Source of the DNA: Mycolicibacterium peregrinum
GTDB taxonomy: Bacteria > Actinomycetota > Actinomycetes > Mycobacteriales > Mycobacteriaceae
Reading direction: 5' to 3'
Assembly (NCBI RefSeq): GCF_002102345.1
Contig: NZ_LQPP01000041.1
Span: forward strand, 1 to 64,000
Length of the DNA stretch: 64,000 nt
The notes beneath the pieces were generated by a model. The model did no database searches. It saw nothing but the letters and a program-made list of their open reading frames with translations, and was not told the origin of the DNA. Position numbers and translations under genes: made by a program. Below, in pieces: positions 16,898 through 27,253 of this stretch (position 1 is the first letter of the stretch; each line of letters starts with the position of its first letter).

Positions 16898-17674
16898 TTA
16901 GCGATGGGTGAAGTTGGCGGCGCGCTTCTCCGAGAACGCTGCCATGCCTTCCTTCTGGTCTGCGGTGGCGAAGGCCGAGTGGAACAGCCGGCGCTCGTAG
17001 AGCAGTCCCTCGGCCAGGCTCACCTCGAAGGCGCGGTTGACCGCTTCCTTGGCCATCCGGGAGGCGGACAGGGACATCCCGGCGATGGTCGCGGCCACGG
17101 CCAGGGCCTCGTCGATCAGCGAGTCCGCCGGCACCAGCCGCGAAACCAGGCCGGCCCGCTCGGCCTCGACGGCGTCGATGGTCCGGCCGGTCAGGATCAG
17201 GTCCATCGCCTTGGCCTTGCCGATCGCCCGCGTCAGCCGCTGGCTGCCGCCCATGCCGGGCAGCACGCCCAGCTTGATCTCGGGCTGACCGAACTTCGCC
17301 GAGTCCGCGGCGATCAGGATGTCGCACATCATCGCCAGCTCGCAGCCGCCGCCGAGTGCGTAACCGGCGACCGCGGCGATCGTCGGGGTGCGGGTGGCCG
17401 CGAACTTCGACCAGAGTTCGAAGAAGTCGGCCGAATACACGTCGGCGAACGACAGCTCGGCCATCTCCTTGATGTCCGCGCCGGCGGCGAACGCCTTCTC
17501 GTTGCCGGTGACGATGATGGCTCCGACGCTTTGGTCGCGGTCGAGTTCGGCTGCGGCCGTGGTCACTTCGGTCATCACCTGGGTGTTGAGCGCGTTGAGC
17601 GCCTTCGGCCGGTTCAGCGTGATGGTGGCGACCCGGTCGGTACGGGTCACCAGGATCGTCTCGAACTCACTCAT
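16898..17674 (-). CDS. echA8: Enoyl-CoA hydratase EchA8
   Basis: A 258-residue crotonase-fold enzyme. Oxyanion-hole block AAGADIKEM (about residue 65), GYALGGGCELAMMCD (about residues 105-119), and catalytic Glu pair in the CEL and QPEIKLGVLPGMGG blocks. It hydrates trans-2-enoyl-CoA in beta-oxidation. The ATG overlaps the echA9 stop by 4 bp (ATGA), so the two are translationally coupled with echA9 first. The order matches Rv1070c-Rv1071c. Confidence 0.93.
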   Translation of the reverse strand: MSEFETILVTRTDRVATITLNRPKALNALNTQVMTEVTTAAAELDRDQSVGAIIVTGNEKAFAAGADIKEMAELSFADVYSADFFELWSKFAATRTPTIAAVAGYALGGGCELAMMCDILIAADSAKFGQPEIKLGVLPGMGGSQRLTRAIGKAKAMDLILTGRTIDAVEAERAGLVSRLVPADSLIDEALAVAATIAGMSLSASRMAKEAVNRAFEVSLAEGLLYERRLFHSAFATADQKEGMAAFSEKRAANFTHR

Positions 17675-18741
17675 TGGTTGTCCTCCTGGAAGGTCAGATC
17701 GGGGTCGGCCGGAACGAAATACGCTTCGACGTCGGCGGGGGTGACCGCTGCGATCGAGGCGGGGGACCATTGCGGGTTGCGGTCCTTGTCGACGAGCTGA
17801 GCGCGGATGCCCTCGACGAAGTCATGCGATTTCACCGATGCGCACGAGGTCCGGTACTCCTGCTGCAGCACGTCCTCCAGTGTCTCCAGCTTGGCGGCGC
17901 GGCGCACCGCTTCCAGCGTGACGGACAGCGCGATGGGGGAGCGGGTGGCGATGAGCTTGGCGGCATCTTCGGCGGCGGTGCCGCCACTTTGGCCGGCGGC
18001 GGTGCAGTGAGCCTGCAGCGCGGTGAGGATGTCGGCCACGGTGTCGCCGGCGTAGCACTCATCGATCCAGCCGCGCTGCTCGACCAGTGGGCTGGCGGGC
18101 GGTTCGACGGCGTAGGCCGCGAGGGCCTTCTCCACGCCGTCGCTGACCACGGCTGCGGTGAACTCGGCGACCTGGTCGTGCGGCACATAGTGATCGGCGA
18201 AGCCCATGGCGATCGCGTCGGCCCCGGAGAACGGGGCCCCGGTGAGCGCGGCGTGCAGACCGAGTGCGCCCGGGGCGCGCGAGAGTAGATAGGTTCCGCC
18301 CACATCGGGGATGAAGCCGATGCCGACCTCGGGCATCGCCATCTTTGTGGTGTCAGTCGCGACGCGGACGTTGCCGTGGGATGCGACGCCGACGCCACCG
18401 CCCATCACGATGCCGTCCATCACCGCTACGTAAGGCTTCGGGTAGCGGCCGATATAGGCGTTGAGCAGGTATTCGTCGTACCAGAACTGTCGCGCGGCCT
18501 CGCCGCCCTCACGGGCGCTGTGATAGAGCGCCACCACGTCACCGCCTGCGCACAGGCCGCGTTCGCCGGCGCCGGTCAGCAGAACCGTGTGAACCGCATC
18601 GTCGTTCTCCCACGCATGCAGCGCTTCGGAGATGCCCGCGACCATCGCATCGTTGAGCGAGTTGATCGCCTTGGGCCGGTTCAGCGTGAGGATCCCGACG
18701 CCGTTGCGGACACTTACTAGGACGTCCTCGTTTTCTGTCAC
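17671..18741 (-). CDS. echA9: 3-hydroxyisobutyryl-CoA hydrolase-type crotonase EchA9
   Basis: A 356-residue crotonase of the longer hydrolase type. VGILTLNRPKAINSLN, LCAGGDVVALYHSA, GIVMGGGVGVASHG and MPEVGIGFIPDVGGTYLLSR are the family blocks. 3-Hydroxyisobutyryl-CoA hydrolases act in valine breakdown; annotation as an enoyl-CoA hydratase is the alternative. I chose GTG (VTENEDVLVSVRNG), since the open frame extends 72 codons further into the divergent promoter region. First gene of the echA9-echA8 operon. Confidence 0.88.
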   Translation of the reverse strand: MTENEDVLVSVRNGVGILTLNRPKAINSLNDAMVAGISEALHAWENDDAVHTVLLTGAGERGLCAGGDVVALYHSAREGGEAARQFWYDEYLLNAYIGRYPKPYVAVMDGIVMGGGVGVASHGNVRVATDTTKMAMPEVGIGFIPDVGGTYLLSRAPGALGLHAALTGAPFSGADAIAMGFADHYVPHDQVAEFTAAVVSDGVEKALAAYAVEPPASPLVEQRGWIDECYAGDTVADILTALQAHCTAAGQSGGTAAEDAAKLIATRSPIALSVTLEAVRRAAKLETLEDVLQQEYRTSCASVKSHDFVEGIRAQLVDKDRNPQWSPASIAAVTPADVEAYFVPADPDLTFQEDNQ

Positions 18742-18916
18742 GAGATGCAATCTAGTTCGGTCCCCCAGTTGTGGTGCGCTACGGGTAGGGTTTGCCCCAA
18801 GATCAAACCTGTCAGTTTCCTGGGAGTCATTTCGCCTCCACGGGAACCCGCCCGGAACATTGATCGTTGAGCTACTAGTTCGTACTCGAACACATCTCAT
18901 CAGAGAGGACCCGACG

Positions 18917-19765
18917 GTGCGCGAAACCAGCAACCCGGTATTCCGCAGCCTGCCCAAGACGCAGGGCGGATACGCACAATTCGGTACCGGAGCCAGCGGC
19001 TTCGGTGCACAGCAGGTGCATGCGCAGCCCTACGCGCAGGAGTACCTGGAGCAGCCGCAGACCGGCGTTTCTCGTCCACTGACCATCGATGACGTCGTCA
19101 CCAAGACCGGCATCACGCTGGCCGTCGTGTCGGCCGTCGCGGTCGTGTCCTACTTCCTCATCGCGGCGAATAACGCCCTGATGGGACCGTTCACCCTCAT
19201 CGGTGGCCTCGGCGGTCTGGTGATGGTGCTGATCGCCACCTTCGGTCGCAAACAGGACAACCCGGCCATCGTGCTGACCTACGCGGCGCTGGAGGGCCTG
19301 TTCCTCGGCGGAGCGTCGTTCCTGTTCGCCAACCTGGTCTCCAACGGTGGGCCCACCATGATCTTCCAGGCCGTGGTGGCCTCGATCGGTGTGTTCATCG
19401 GCATGCTCGTGGTCTACAAGACCGGCGCCATCCGCGTGACCCCCAAGTTCACCCGGATGATCGTCGCCGCGATGTTCGGTGTTCTTGCACTGATTCTGGT
19501 GAACTTCGCGCTCGCGATGTTCGGTGTCGGCGGCGGTGAAGGCCTGGGCCTGCGTTCCGGCGGCGGACTGTCCATCGCGTTCTCGCTGTTCGTGATCGCC
19601 CTGGCGGCGTTCAGCTTCCTGATCGACTTCGACGCCGCTGACCAGATGATCCGCGCCGGTGCTCCGGAGAAGGCCGCATGGGGCATCGCCCTGGGCCTGA
19701 CCGTCACCCTGGTCTGGCTGTACATCGAGATCCTCCGGTTGCTGTCGTACTTCAACAACGACTAG
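18917..19765 (+). CDS. Bax-inhibitor-1/YccA-family membrane protein (Rv1072-type)
   Basis: A 282-residue protein. After a polar, Gln-rich N-terminus (about 60 residues), there are about seven transmembrane helices. The last ones include FLIDFDAADQMIRAGAPEKAAWGIALGLTVTLVWLYIEILRLL, with the acidic D-F-D-x-A-D block typical of BI-1/YccA proteins, where Asp residues gate ion flow. GTG start preceded by AGAGAGGA. Divergent from echA9. A strong intrinsic terminator follows 15 bp after the stop. Confidence 0.85.
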   Translation: MRETSNPVFRSLPKTQGGYAQFGTGASGFGAQQVHAQPYAQEYLEQPQTGVSRPLTIDDVVTKTGITLAVVSAVAVVSYFLIAANNALMGPFTLIGGLGGLVMVLIATFGRKQDNPAIVLTYAALEGLFLGGASFLFANLVSNGGPTMIFQAVVASIGVFIGMLVVYKTGAIRVTPKFTRMIVAAMFGVLALILVNFALAMFGVGGGEGLGLRSGGGLSIAFSLFVIALAAFSFLIDFDAADQMIRAGAPEKAAWGIALGLTVTLVWLYIEILRLLSYFNND

Positions 19766-19780
19766 CAACCTTGCCCCGAG

Positions 19781-19815
19781 AAAGGCGTCCGCGATTGCGG
19801 GCGCCTTTTTCTTTT
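19781..19815 (+). terminator. Intrinsic terminator after the BI-1-like gene
   Basis: Stem AAAGGCGTCCGC / GCGGGCGCCTTT (one G-T wobble) with a GATT loop, followed by TTCTTTT. This is one of only a few T-tailed terminators in the window. Confidence 0.85.
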
Positions 19816-19858
19816 GCGTGACTCTGCGCTGAGGGCGTTGACTCTGCTATCAGGCCCG

Positions 19859-19914
19859 CGAGTCTGCGCTGAGATCGTGAAATCGCGGGAAATCCCGCTC
19901 TGAGCGCAGGCTCG
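19859..19914. repeat. 56-bp palindromic element, copy 1
   Basis: Arms CGAGTCTGCGCTGAGA and TCTGAGCGCAGGCTCG pair with two mismatches around an A/T-richer centre containing GAAATC twice. A second copy of identical length lies at 20877-20932. The two bracket the broken AbiEi/DUF559-like gene. Similar half-copies (ACTCTGCGCTGAG, GACTCTGCTATCAG) precede this copy between 19820 and 19855. Confidence 0.75.
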
Positions 19915-19989
19915 GCGGTCTGTCCACAGAGTCGATTCCATCCACAGCCATAGCTCGCCCGACCCGCACATGAACAGTGGCTGTCGGAG

Positions 19990-20870
19990 ATGCCGCGCAA
20001 CGTCGAGACCGTGACCATCTTCGACGGCCCCTTCATCGGCTCAGATGCGGTGCGGGCCGGCCTGATCCGCAAGCATCAGTTGCGCGCCAACTTTCGTGCG
20101 GTCCTGCCCGACGTCTATGTGGCCCGGGACTTCAGCCCGGGCCTGGTAGACCGGGCCAGAGCGGCGTGGCTGTGGTCGCACTGTCAGGGAGTGCTGGGAG
20201 GTATCACCGCGGCAGCCTTGCACGGAGCCGAGTGGGTCGACGAAGGCGCGCCGATCGAGTTGATCTGGGTCAATGCCAGGAGCCGCGCGGCGTGCGGACA
20301 TCCGCAATGAGCTTGCAGCCGAACGAGATCGGACAGGTCCACGAGCTGCCGGTGACAACGCCGGAGCGGACTGCGTTCGACATCGGCCGCACACCGGGCA
20401 TCGGTCGTGCGGTGGCGCGGCTCGATGCCCTTTCCAGGGCAACGGGATTGAAGGTTCGCGACGTCGAAGAAGTGGCGGCGCGGCACCGCGGAGCCCGCGG
20501 ATTGCGCCAACTGGAGAGAGTGCTGCCGATGGTCGATGCGGGTTCGCAATCACCGAAGGAAACCTGGCTGCGCCTGCTCCTGATCAACGACGGGTTACCG
20601 CGCCCGCAAACTCAGATCCCGGTGGTGGGGGCTAATGGTTATCCGTTCGCCTACCTCGACATGGGTTGGGCCGAATTGATGATCGCGGTCGAGTACGACG
20701 GGGATCAGCACCGCAGTGATCGCACGCAATACGTGAAGGACATCCGGCGGATAGCCGAGCTGGAGCGGATGGGCTGGATCATCATCAGGGTGGTGGCAGA
20801 GGACCGGCCGGCCGAGATCCTGCGAAGGGTTCGCACGGCGATCGCCAGTAGCCAAGCGACGCTGCGCTGA
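19990..20870 (+). pseudogene. Frameshifted AbiEi-like/DUF559 nuclease-fold gene (Rv1073-type)
   Basis: One gene split over two frames. Residues from MPRNVETVTIFDGPFIGSDA to IELIWVNAR (19990 to about 20283) read in frame 1 and soon stop at 20308. The match resumes in another frame as PRGVRT... and runs to 20870. The N-terminal part resembles the winged-helix AbiEi-type antitoxin domain. The C-terminal part, MIAVEYDGDQHRSD...YVKDIRRIAELERMGWIIIRV, is a DUF559/Vsr-like PD-(D/E)xK nuclease fold. The shift lies near 20280-20290 and needs one added base or two removed. A sequencing error cannot be excluded. Confidence 0.75.
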
Positions 20871-20876
20871 GTGCAG

Positions 20877-20932
20877 CGAGTCTGCGTACAGATCGCGAAA
20901 TCGGGTGAAATCGCGATCTGTACGCAGACTCG
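20877..20932. repeat. 56-bp palindromic element, copy 2 (perfect)
   Basis: Two 22-bp arms (20877-20898 and 20911-20932) pair perfectly around a 12-nt centre. Compared with copy 1, both arms have changed at the same stem positions (GCTGAG to GTACAG on one side, CTGAGC to CTGTAC on the other), so pairing is conserved. It sits between convergent genes, where it could end transcription from both sides. Confidence 0.85.
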
Positions 20933-20951
20933 GCGAAAAGCGAACAGCGAA

Positions 20952-22169
20952 CTAGGAGAGGCGCTCCACGACCATCGCCATACCCTGGCCGCCACCGACA
21001 CACATCGACTCGATGCCGAAGGTCTTGTCGTGCGTGGCCAGGTTGTTCAGCAGCGTGGCGGTGATGCGGGCACCGGTCATGCCGAACGGGTGGCCCAGCG
21101 CGATCGCGCCGCCCGAGACGTTCAGCTTGTCCTCGTCGATGCCGAGCTCACGCGCCGAACCGAGCACCTGCACGGCGAACGCCTCGTTGATCTCGACCAG
21201 GTCGATGTCGGAGATCTTCTTGCCGGCCTTGGCCAGCGCCTTCTTGATGGCCTCGATCGGGCCCAGGCCCATGATCTCCGGCGACAGTCCGGACACCCCG
21301 GTGGAGACGATGCGGGCCAGCGGGGTCAGGCCCAGCTCCTTGGCCTTGGTGTCGCTCATGATGACGACCGCGGCGGCGCCGTCGTTCAGCGGACACGCAT
21401 TGCCCGCGGTGATGGTGCCGTTGGGCCGGAACACCGGCTTGAGCTGGCTGATCTTCTCGTAGGTGGTGCCGGCGCGCGGGCCGTCATCGGTGGAAACCAC
21501 GGTGCCGTCGGGCAGCGTCACGGGAACGATCTCACGCTCGAAGAAGCCACTCTTGATGGCCTCCTCCGCGCGGTTCTGCGAACGCACGCCCCAGTGATCC
21601 TGGTCCTCACGGCTGATGCCGGTGAAGGTGGCGACGTTCTCGGCGGTCTGGCCCATGGCGATGTAGACGTCCGGGATCAGGCCGTCTTCGCGCGGGTCAT
21701 GCCACTTGATGTCGCCCTCGGCCTGCGTGAGCGTGCGGGCCTGGGCCTCTTCGAACAGCGCGTTCTTCGAGTTCGGGGCGCCGTCGGCGGCACCGACGCC
21801 GAAGCGCGACACCGTCTCGACACCCGCGGAGATGAACACGTCACCCTCGCCGGCCTTGATGGCGTGGAAGGCCATCCGGGTGGTCTGCAGCGACGACGAG
21901 CAGTACCGGTTGACGGTGGTGCCGGGCAGGAAGTCGTAGCCGAGCTCGACTGCCACCGCGCGGGCGATGTTGTAGCCGGCCTCACCGGCGGGCTGGGCGC
22001 AGCCCATCATCAGGTCGTCGATGTCGCGGGGATCCAGCGAGGGCACCTTGTCCAGAACGGCCTTCACCATCTGCGCGGCGAGGTCGTCGGGGCGCATGGT
22101 GGCCAGCGACCCCTTGACGGCGCGGCCGATAGGCGAGCGGGCGGTGGCAACGATGACGGCTTCAGGCAT
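20952..22169 (-). CDS. fadA3: Acetyl-CoA acetyltransferase (thiolase) FadA3
   Basis: A 405-residue thiolase. Active-site Cys in VNRYCSSSLQTT (about residue 90), GGAIALGHPFGMTGAR and the second catalytic Cys in CVGGGQGMAMV near the C-terminus. It cleaves 3-ketoacyl-CoA or condenses acetyl-CoA. ATG with AGGAG upstream. It lies 44 bp downstream of the SGNH esterase on the same strand, the Rv1075c-Rv1074c order. AACTCAGTT (22201-22209) just upstream is a small palindrome that might be an operator. Confidence 0.92.
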   Translation of the reverse strand: MPEAVIVATARSPIGRAVKGSLATMRPDDLAAQMVKAVLDKVPSLDPRDIDDLMMGCAQPAGEAGYNIARAVAVELGYDFLPGTTVNRYCSSSLQTTRMAFHAIKAGEGDVFISAGVETVSRFGVGAADGAPNSKNALFEEAQARTLTQAEGDIKWHDPREDGLIPDVYIAMGQTAENVATFTGISREDQDHWGVRSQNRAEEAIKSGFFEREIVPVTLPDGTVVSTDDGPRAGTTYEKISQLKPVFRPNGTITAGNACPLNDGAAAVVIMSDTKAKELGLTPLARIVSTGVSGLSPEIMGLGPIEAIKKALAKAGKKISDIDLVEINEAFAVQVLGSARELGIDEDKLNVSGGAIALGHPFGMTGARITATLLNNLATHDKTFGIESMCVGGGQGMAMVVERLS

Positions 22170-22213
22170 GACGGCTCCTGGGAGATCGAATGGCTTAGAA
22201 AACTCAGTTGAAA

Positions 22214-23161
22214 CTAGCCCGCGTGCACCACGATGGGTGCGGGCACCCCGGTTGAGCGGCGCCAAAGCCTGCTGACACCGCTCAGGCGGGTCAACAGTGT
22301 CCTCGTGTCGGCGGCTCCCGATTCCAGCGCCTCGTCGCCGTCCCACTCGCCGAGGGCAGTGCACACCGCCGGCAGCAACTGCTTGGCGGCCAGTGCGTAC
22401 CCGGCTGCCGACGGATGGAACATGTCCTCGGAGAACAGCAGGTCAGGGGCCTTGTAAAACTCCGGAGCCAGCAGATCCGAGAACGGCACCGGAACGCCGC
22501 CGGCGGCGCGTACCGCAGCGGCCTGGGCGCGGGCCAGCCGCAGACCTTGACGGCGGGCGAACGCGCGCAGCGGCTGGGGGATCGCACTGATCACCCCGAA
22601 ATCTGGGCAGGTGCCGACCACGACGACGGCTCCAGCCGCGCGTAGCCGGCGCACCGCGTCGCCGACCCGGCGGGCCGACGGCCCGATGCCGTTGGGTTTG
22701 GTGATGTCGTTGGCGCCGATCATGATCACCGCGGCATCCGGCGGTGGACCCGCCACGAACATGGCGTCGATCTGCCCGGACAGCCCCTTGGAGGTGGCGC
22801 CGACGATTGCCTTGGTGCTCAAGCGAATCCGCTTGTCGAATTGCTCCGCCACGCCGCGGGCGATCAGCACCCCGGGCACCTCGTCGGGCACCCGGCAGCC
22901 GTATCCGGTGGCGGTGGAGTCGCCGAAGATCATCAGATGCAGGTCGAAGGGGACGCCGCGTTCCCACTTCTCGACGCGGCCGCCGCCGGGGAGGTACACG
23001 CCGTCGGCGCGGGGCGGGACGTCCCAGGACTTGGGGATGACCTGACGCGCCTGGTTGGCCTGCCCGCTCAACAGGTTGCGTGCTCCGATATAGGCCGATC
23101 CCGTAGAAGCCAGCGTCGCCGCAGCGGCGAGGGCGATGGTCGACCGACGCGGTGTCCCCAC
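22214..23161 (-). CDS. Exported SGNH/GDSL esterase (Rv1075c-type)
   Basis: A 315-residue protein. The N-terminal segment TIALAAAATLASTGSAYIGA is a signal peptide or anchor. SGNH blocks: IFGDSTATGYG (block I, catalytic Ser), a GATSKG segment, IMIGANDI (block III, Asn) and DMFHPSAAGY (block V, Asp and His). GDSL enzymes of this type hydrolyse short acyl esters at the cell envelope. GTG start. It is the first gene of a likely pair with fadA3 and is divergent from lipU. Confidence 0.88.
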   Translation of the reverse strand: MGTPRRSTIALAAAATLASTGSAYIGARNLLSGQANQARQVIPKSWDVPPRADGVYLPGGGRVEKWERGVPFDLHLMIFGDSTATGYGCRVPDEVPGVLIARGVAEQFDKRIRLSTKAIVGATSKGLSGQIDAMFVAGPPPDAAVIMIGANDITKPNGIGPSARRVGDAVRRLRAAGAVVVVGTCPDFGVISAIPQPLRAFARRQGLRLARAQAAAVRAAGGVPVPFSDLLAPEFYKAPDLLFSEDMFHPSAAGYALAAKQLLPAVCTALGEWDGDEALESGAADTRTLLTRLSGVSRLWRRSTGVPAPIVVHAG

Positions 23162-23262
23162 GAGATCAGTTTAGGCGGACGAGACGGGTTGTCCGCGTGG
23201 CGGCGCAGCGTGGCGATCACAGTGCTGTATCAAGTCCGGTATCAATTCAGTTTATTTGACTG

Positions 23263-23292
23263 TTGAACTGTTTACGGATGTCAAGCTAAGTT
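23263..23292 (+). promoter_or_regulatory. Candidate promoter for lipU
   Basis: TTGAAC (23263-23268), an 18-bp spacer, and TAAGTT (23287-23292, fits TAnnnT) lie in an AT-rich stretch about 60 bp before the lipU start. The surrounding 70 bp are the most AT-rich part of the divergent region. Confidence 0.4.
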
Positions 23293-23353
23293 ACCCGGGT
23301 TGTCTGAGTGACGAAGCTCACCTAGCACTACAAAGACGTAGGAAGTGGTGACG

Positions 23354-24391
23354 ATGACTGCACCGAGCAAGGTATCCAGGTCGCATCATGCTGGCATAAG
23401 CCCAGCTAGAGCCCACCGCGGGCGTAGGTTCCCGGTCAGTGACGGCGCGCCCGTCGAGGTGGTCGAGGACGGACCGAGCCTGGCGGGCCGATTGGCTTCG
23501 CTGGCGGCCACGCTGACAATCAAGCCGACCTTGGCAATTGGTAGCCACGTACCTCATCTGCCGTGGCCATTCGGGTTGGTCAATTTCGCCGCCCGGCTGA
23601 TCCGGCCGGTGCCCGGGACCATCAAGGCCACCATCGCGCTGCCCCACTGCACCGCGCAGCTGGTGCGGGCCGACGGCGTACTTCCCGCCGACGGAAAGCG
23701 CAGCGTCATCCTGTACCTGCACGGCGGTGCGTTCCTCGCCTGCGGGGCCAACACGCACTCGGGGATCGTCACGGCACTGTCGGAATACGCCGACAGCCCG
23801 GTGCTCGTGGTCGATTACCGGATGGTCCCCAAGCACTCGGTGGGCACCGCGATCGATGACTGTTATGACGCCTATCAGTGGCTGCGGCTGCGCGGATACG
23901 AGCCGGACCAGATCGTCCTGGCCGGCGACTCGGCGGGCGGCTACCTGTCGCTGTCACTGGCCGAGCGCCTGGTCGACGAGGGCGAGATGCCTGCCGCGTT
24001 GGTGACCATGTCGCCGCTGTTCGAGATCGACAACGAGTCACGGGCCAACCACCCGAACATCCACACCGACGCGATGTTCCCCGCCAAGGCGTTCGACGCC
24101 CTCGTGGAGCTCATCGAGCGCGCCGCCGGGCGCAAGGGCGAGGAAGTCTACGAACCCCTCGACCACATCGAGCCCGGTCTGCCGCGCACGCTGATCCACG
24201 CGTCGGGCTCGGAGGCTCTGCTCAGCGACGCGCGAAAGGCCGCGCACATGCTGGCCGCCGCAGGGGTCCCCGTCGAGCTGCGGATCTGGCCCGGTCAGAT
24301 GCACGTTTTCCAGCTTGCGTCGCCGATGGTGTCCGAAGCGAAGCGCTCGCTGCGCCAGATCGGCGAATACATTCGAGAGGCCACCTGGTAA
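23354..24391 (+). CDS. lipU: HSL-family esterase/lipase LipU
   Basis: A 345-residue hormone-sensitive-lipase-type hydrolase. LYLHGGAFLACG (about residue 120) is the HGG oxyanion motif. GDSAGGYLS (about residue 194) is the nucleophile elbow. Asp in the SGSEALLSD region and His in GQMHVFQL complete the triad. I chose the ATG preceded by AGGAAG; two in-frame GTG codons lie just upstream. The position between Rv1075c-like and cbs genes matches Rv1076. Confidence 0.88.
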   Translation: MTAPSKVSRSHHAGISPARAHRGRRFPVSDGAPVEVVEDGPSLAGRLASLAATLTIKPTLAIGSHVPHLPWPFGLVNFAARLIRPVPGTIKATIALPHCTAQLVRADGVLPADGKRSVILYLHGGAFLACGANTHSGIVTALSEYADSPVLVVDYRMVPKHSVGTAIDDCYDAYQWLRLRGYEPDQIVLAGDSAGGYLSLSLAERLVDEGEMPAALVTMSPLFEIDNESRANHPNIHTDAMFPAKAFDALVELIERAAGRKGEEVYEPLDHIEPGLPRTLIHASGSEALLSDARKAAHMLAAAGVPVELRIWPGQMHVFQLASPMVSEAKRSLRQIGEYIREATW

Positions 24392-24420
24392 GCGTTTCGC
24401 GGGCCTGAGACCATTGACGT

Positions 24421-25815
<1,395 letters not shown>

Positions 25816-26083
25816 TCAGGGCAAAGCGCGCACCTTCGCGTGGAATGCCTTGTCTTCAGCGACTTCTCAGTTAGGGTGAGTTCGCCTCGGGCTAGCAAAC
25901 TCAGACAGCATCACTGCCCGCGGTGAGGACCGGCCCACTGTGCCCGGCGAATACGCTCGTGTTGTTCTGCCAAAGGGCGTTGGCGATGCGTAATCTGCCT
26001 GTGGAGCAGTCTGTCTGTATAGGTGCTGGCAGAACGTAGCGTCCGCCCGCGGAGCGCTATCCGAGATGAGGAGAGCTTTCGAC

Positions 26084-27169
26084 GTGACCGATCAACCGCC
26101 CCCGCCCGGGAACTACCCGCCGCCGCCGGAGGGTGGCTATCCGCCTCCGCCCCAGCACGGCGGCTTCGCACCGCCGCCCCCGCCGCAGGGTGGTGCCTAT
26201 CCGCCCCCGCCGCCGCCTCAGCAGGGTGGCTATCCGCCCCCGCCGCAAAGCGGTGGCTACCCGCCGCCTCCGCCTCAGGGCGGTGGCTATCCACCGCCTC
26301 CCGGCGGCTACCCGCCTCCGGGCGGTTACCCGTCCCCGGGCGGTTACCCGCCGCCCGGTTACGCGGCCGCCGGATACCCGCCTGCGGGAGCACCCGGATT
26401 CGGCGGTGCGCCGTACAGCGTCGGTGACGCCTTCTCGTGGGCCTGGAACAAGTTCCTCAAGCATCCGGCCGAACTGATCGTCCCGGGACTGGTGTACGGA
26501 GCCGCGATCGGCGCTGTCTATGCCGTCTTCATGTTGATCGCGACTGCCGTCTCGCCCGACACCACCAGCAGCTACGAGTCCTACGACTCGGGCTTCGGCG
26601 TCTCGGCGTCGAGCAATCTCGGTTTCGCCGGCGGCGCCGTGATGTTCGTCGGCGCAATCGTGCTGTTGGTCATGAGTGGATGGATCGCGGCGGCGTACAC
26701 CGCGGGCTTGCTCGACATCGCCAACGGACAGCCGGTGACGATCGGATCGTTCTTCAAGCCGCGCAACGTCGGCAACGTGATCCTCGCGACCGTGCTCGTC
26801 GGACTGATCGTCTTCGCGGTCGTCCTGGTGCTGTTCCTTCCCGCGGCCCTGCTGCCGGGACTCGTGTTCCTGAGCATGCCGTTGGCGTGGATCGCCGAGC
26901 TGCTTCTCGGTGTGCTGTTCCTGTTCACGACGGTCGCAGCTGTCGACCGCAATCTCAAAGGTGTTGACGCGGTCAAGACGAGCTTCAACCTCGTCAAGCC
27001 CAAATTCGGCACCGTGCTGCTGACGGTGCTCGTGATGGTCGCCATCTCGATTGTCGGGTCCATCCCGTGCGGGCTCGGCCTGATCGTAGGTATCCCGTTG
27101 ATCCTGCTCATCCAGGTCTACGCCTGGCGGCGGCTCAGCGGTGGCCCGGTGGCACCGCTGACCCCGTAG
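26084..27169 (+). CDS. Proline-rich membrane protein
   Basis: 361 residues. The first ~110 are Gly-Tyr-Pro repeats (GGYPPPP-type), then come about five or six transmembrane helices, from SVGDAFSWAWNKFLKHPAELIVPGLVYG onward, ending VPLILLIQVYAWRRL. The GTG start has GAGGAGAG 9 bp upstream. It precedes pra and shares only the proline-rich N-terminal style with it; the membrane domain is different and resembles DUF975/DUF7847-like families. The 268-bp upstream gap may hold a long leader. From memory M. tuberculosis has a single gene here. The function is unknown. Confidence 0.75.
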   Translation: MTDQPPPPGNYPPPPEGGYPPPPQHGGFAPPPPPQGGAYPPPPPPQQGGYPPPPQSGGYPPPPPQGGGYPPPPGGYPPPGGYPSPGGYPPPGYAAAGYPPAGAPGFGGAPYSVGDAFSWAWNKFLKHPAELIVPGLVYGAAIGAVYAVFMLIATAVSPDTTSSYESYDSGFGVSASSNLGFAGGAVMFVGAIVLLVMSGWIAAAYTAGLLDIANGQPVTIGSFFKPRNVGNVILATVLVGLIVFAVVLVLFLPAALLPGLVFLSMPLAWIAELLLGVLFLFTTVAAVDRNLKGVDAVKTSFNLVKPKFGTVLLTVLVMVAISIVGSIPCGLGLIVGIPLILLIQVYAWRRLSGGPVAPLTP

Positions 27170-27185
27170 ACAGAAGAACGACCTC

Positions 27186-27230
27186 AGCGCCCACGGCGCG
27201 TACGGCAGAAATGCCTGCGCCGTGGGCGCT
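27186..27230 (+). terminator. Hairpin between the proline-rich gene and pra
   Basis: AGCGCCCACGGCGC (27186-27199) and GCGCCGTGGGCGCT (27217-27230) are perfect 14-bp arms with a 17-nt loop. There is only a short TTT after it, so termination may be partial. Confidence 0.65.
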
Positions 27231-27253
27231 TTGGCGCATGACATCATTTGCGC

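Noticed and set aside
18742..18957. Longer echA9 start at 18957
   Set aside because: The extra 72 codons would overlap the divergent BI-1-like gene, and the crotonase domain begins directly after the chosen GTG.
22201..22209. AACTCAGTT palindrome before fadA3 as a KstR site
   Set aside because: The AAC and GTT half-sites are three bases apart, not two as in the KstR consensus, so it does not fit. It is kept only as a generic small palindrome.
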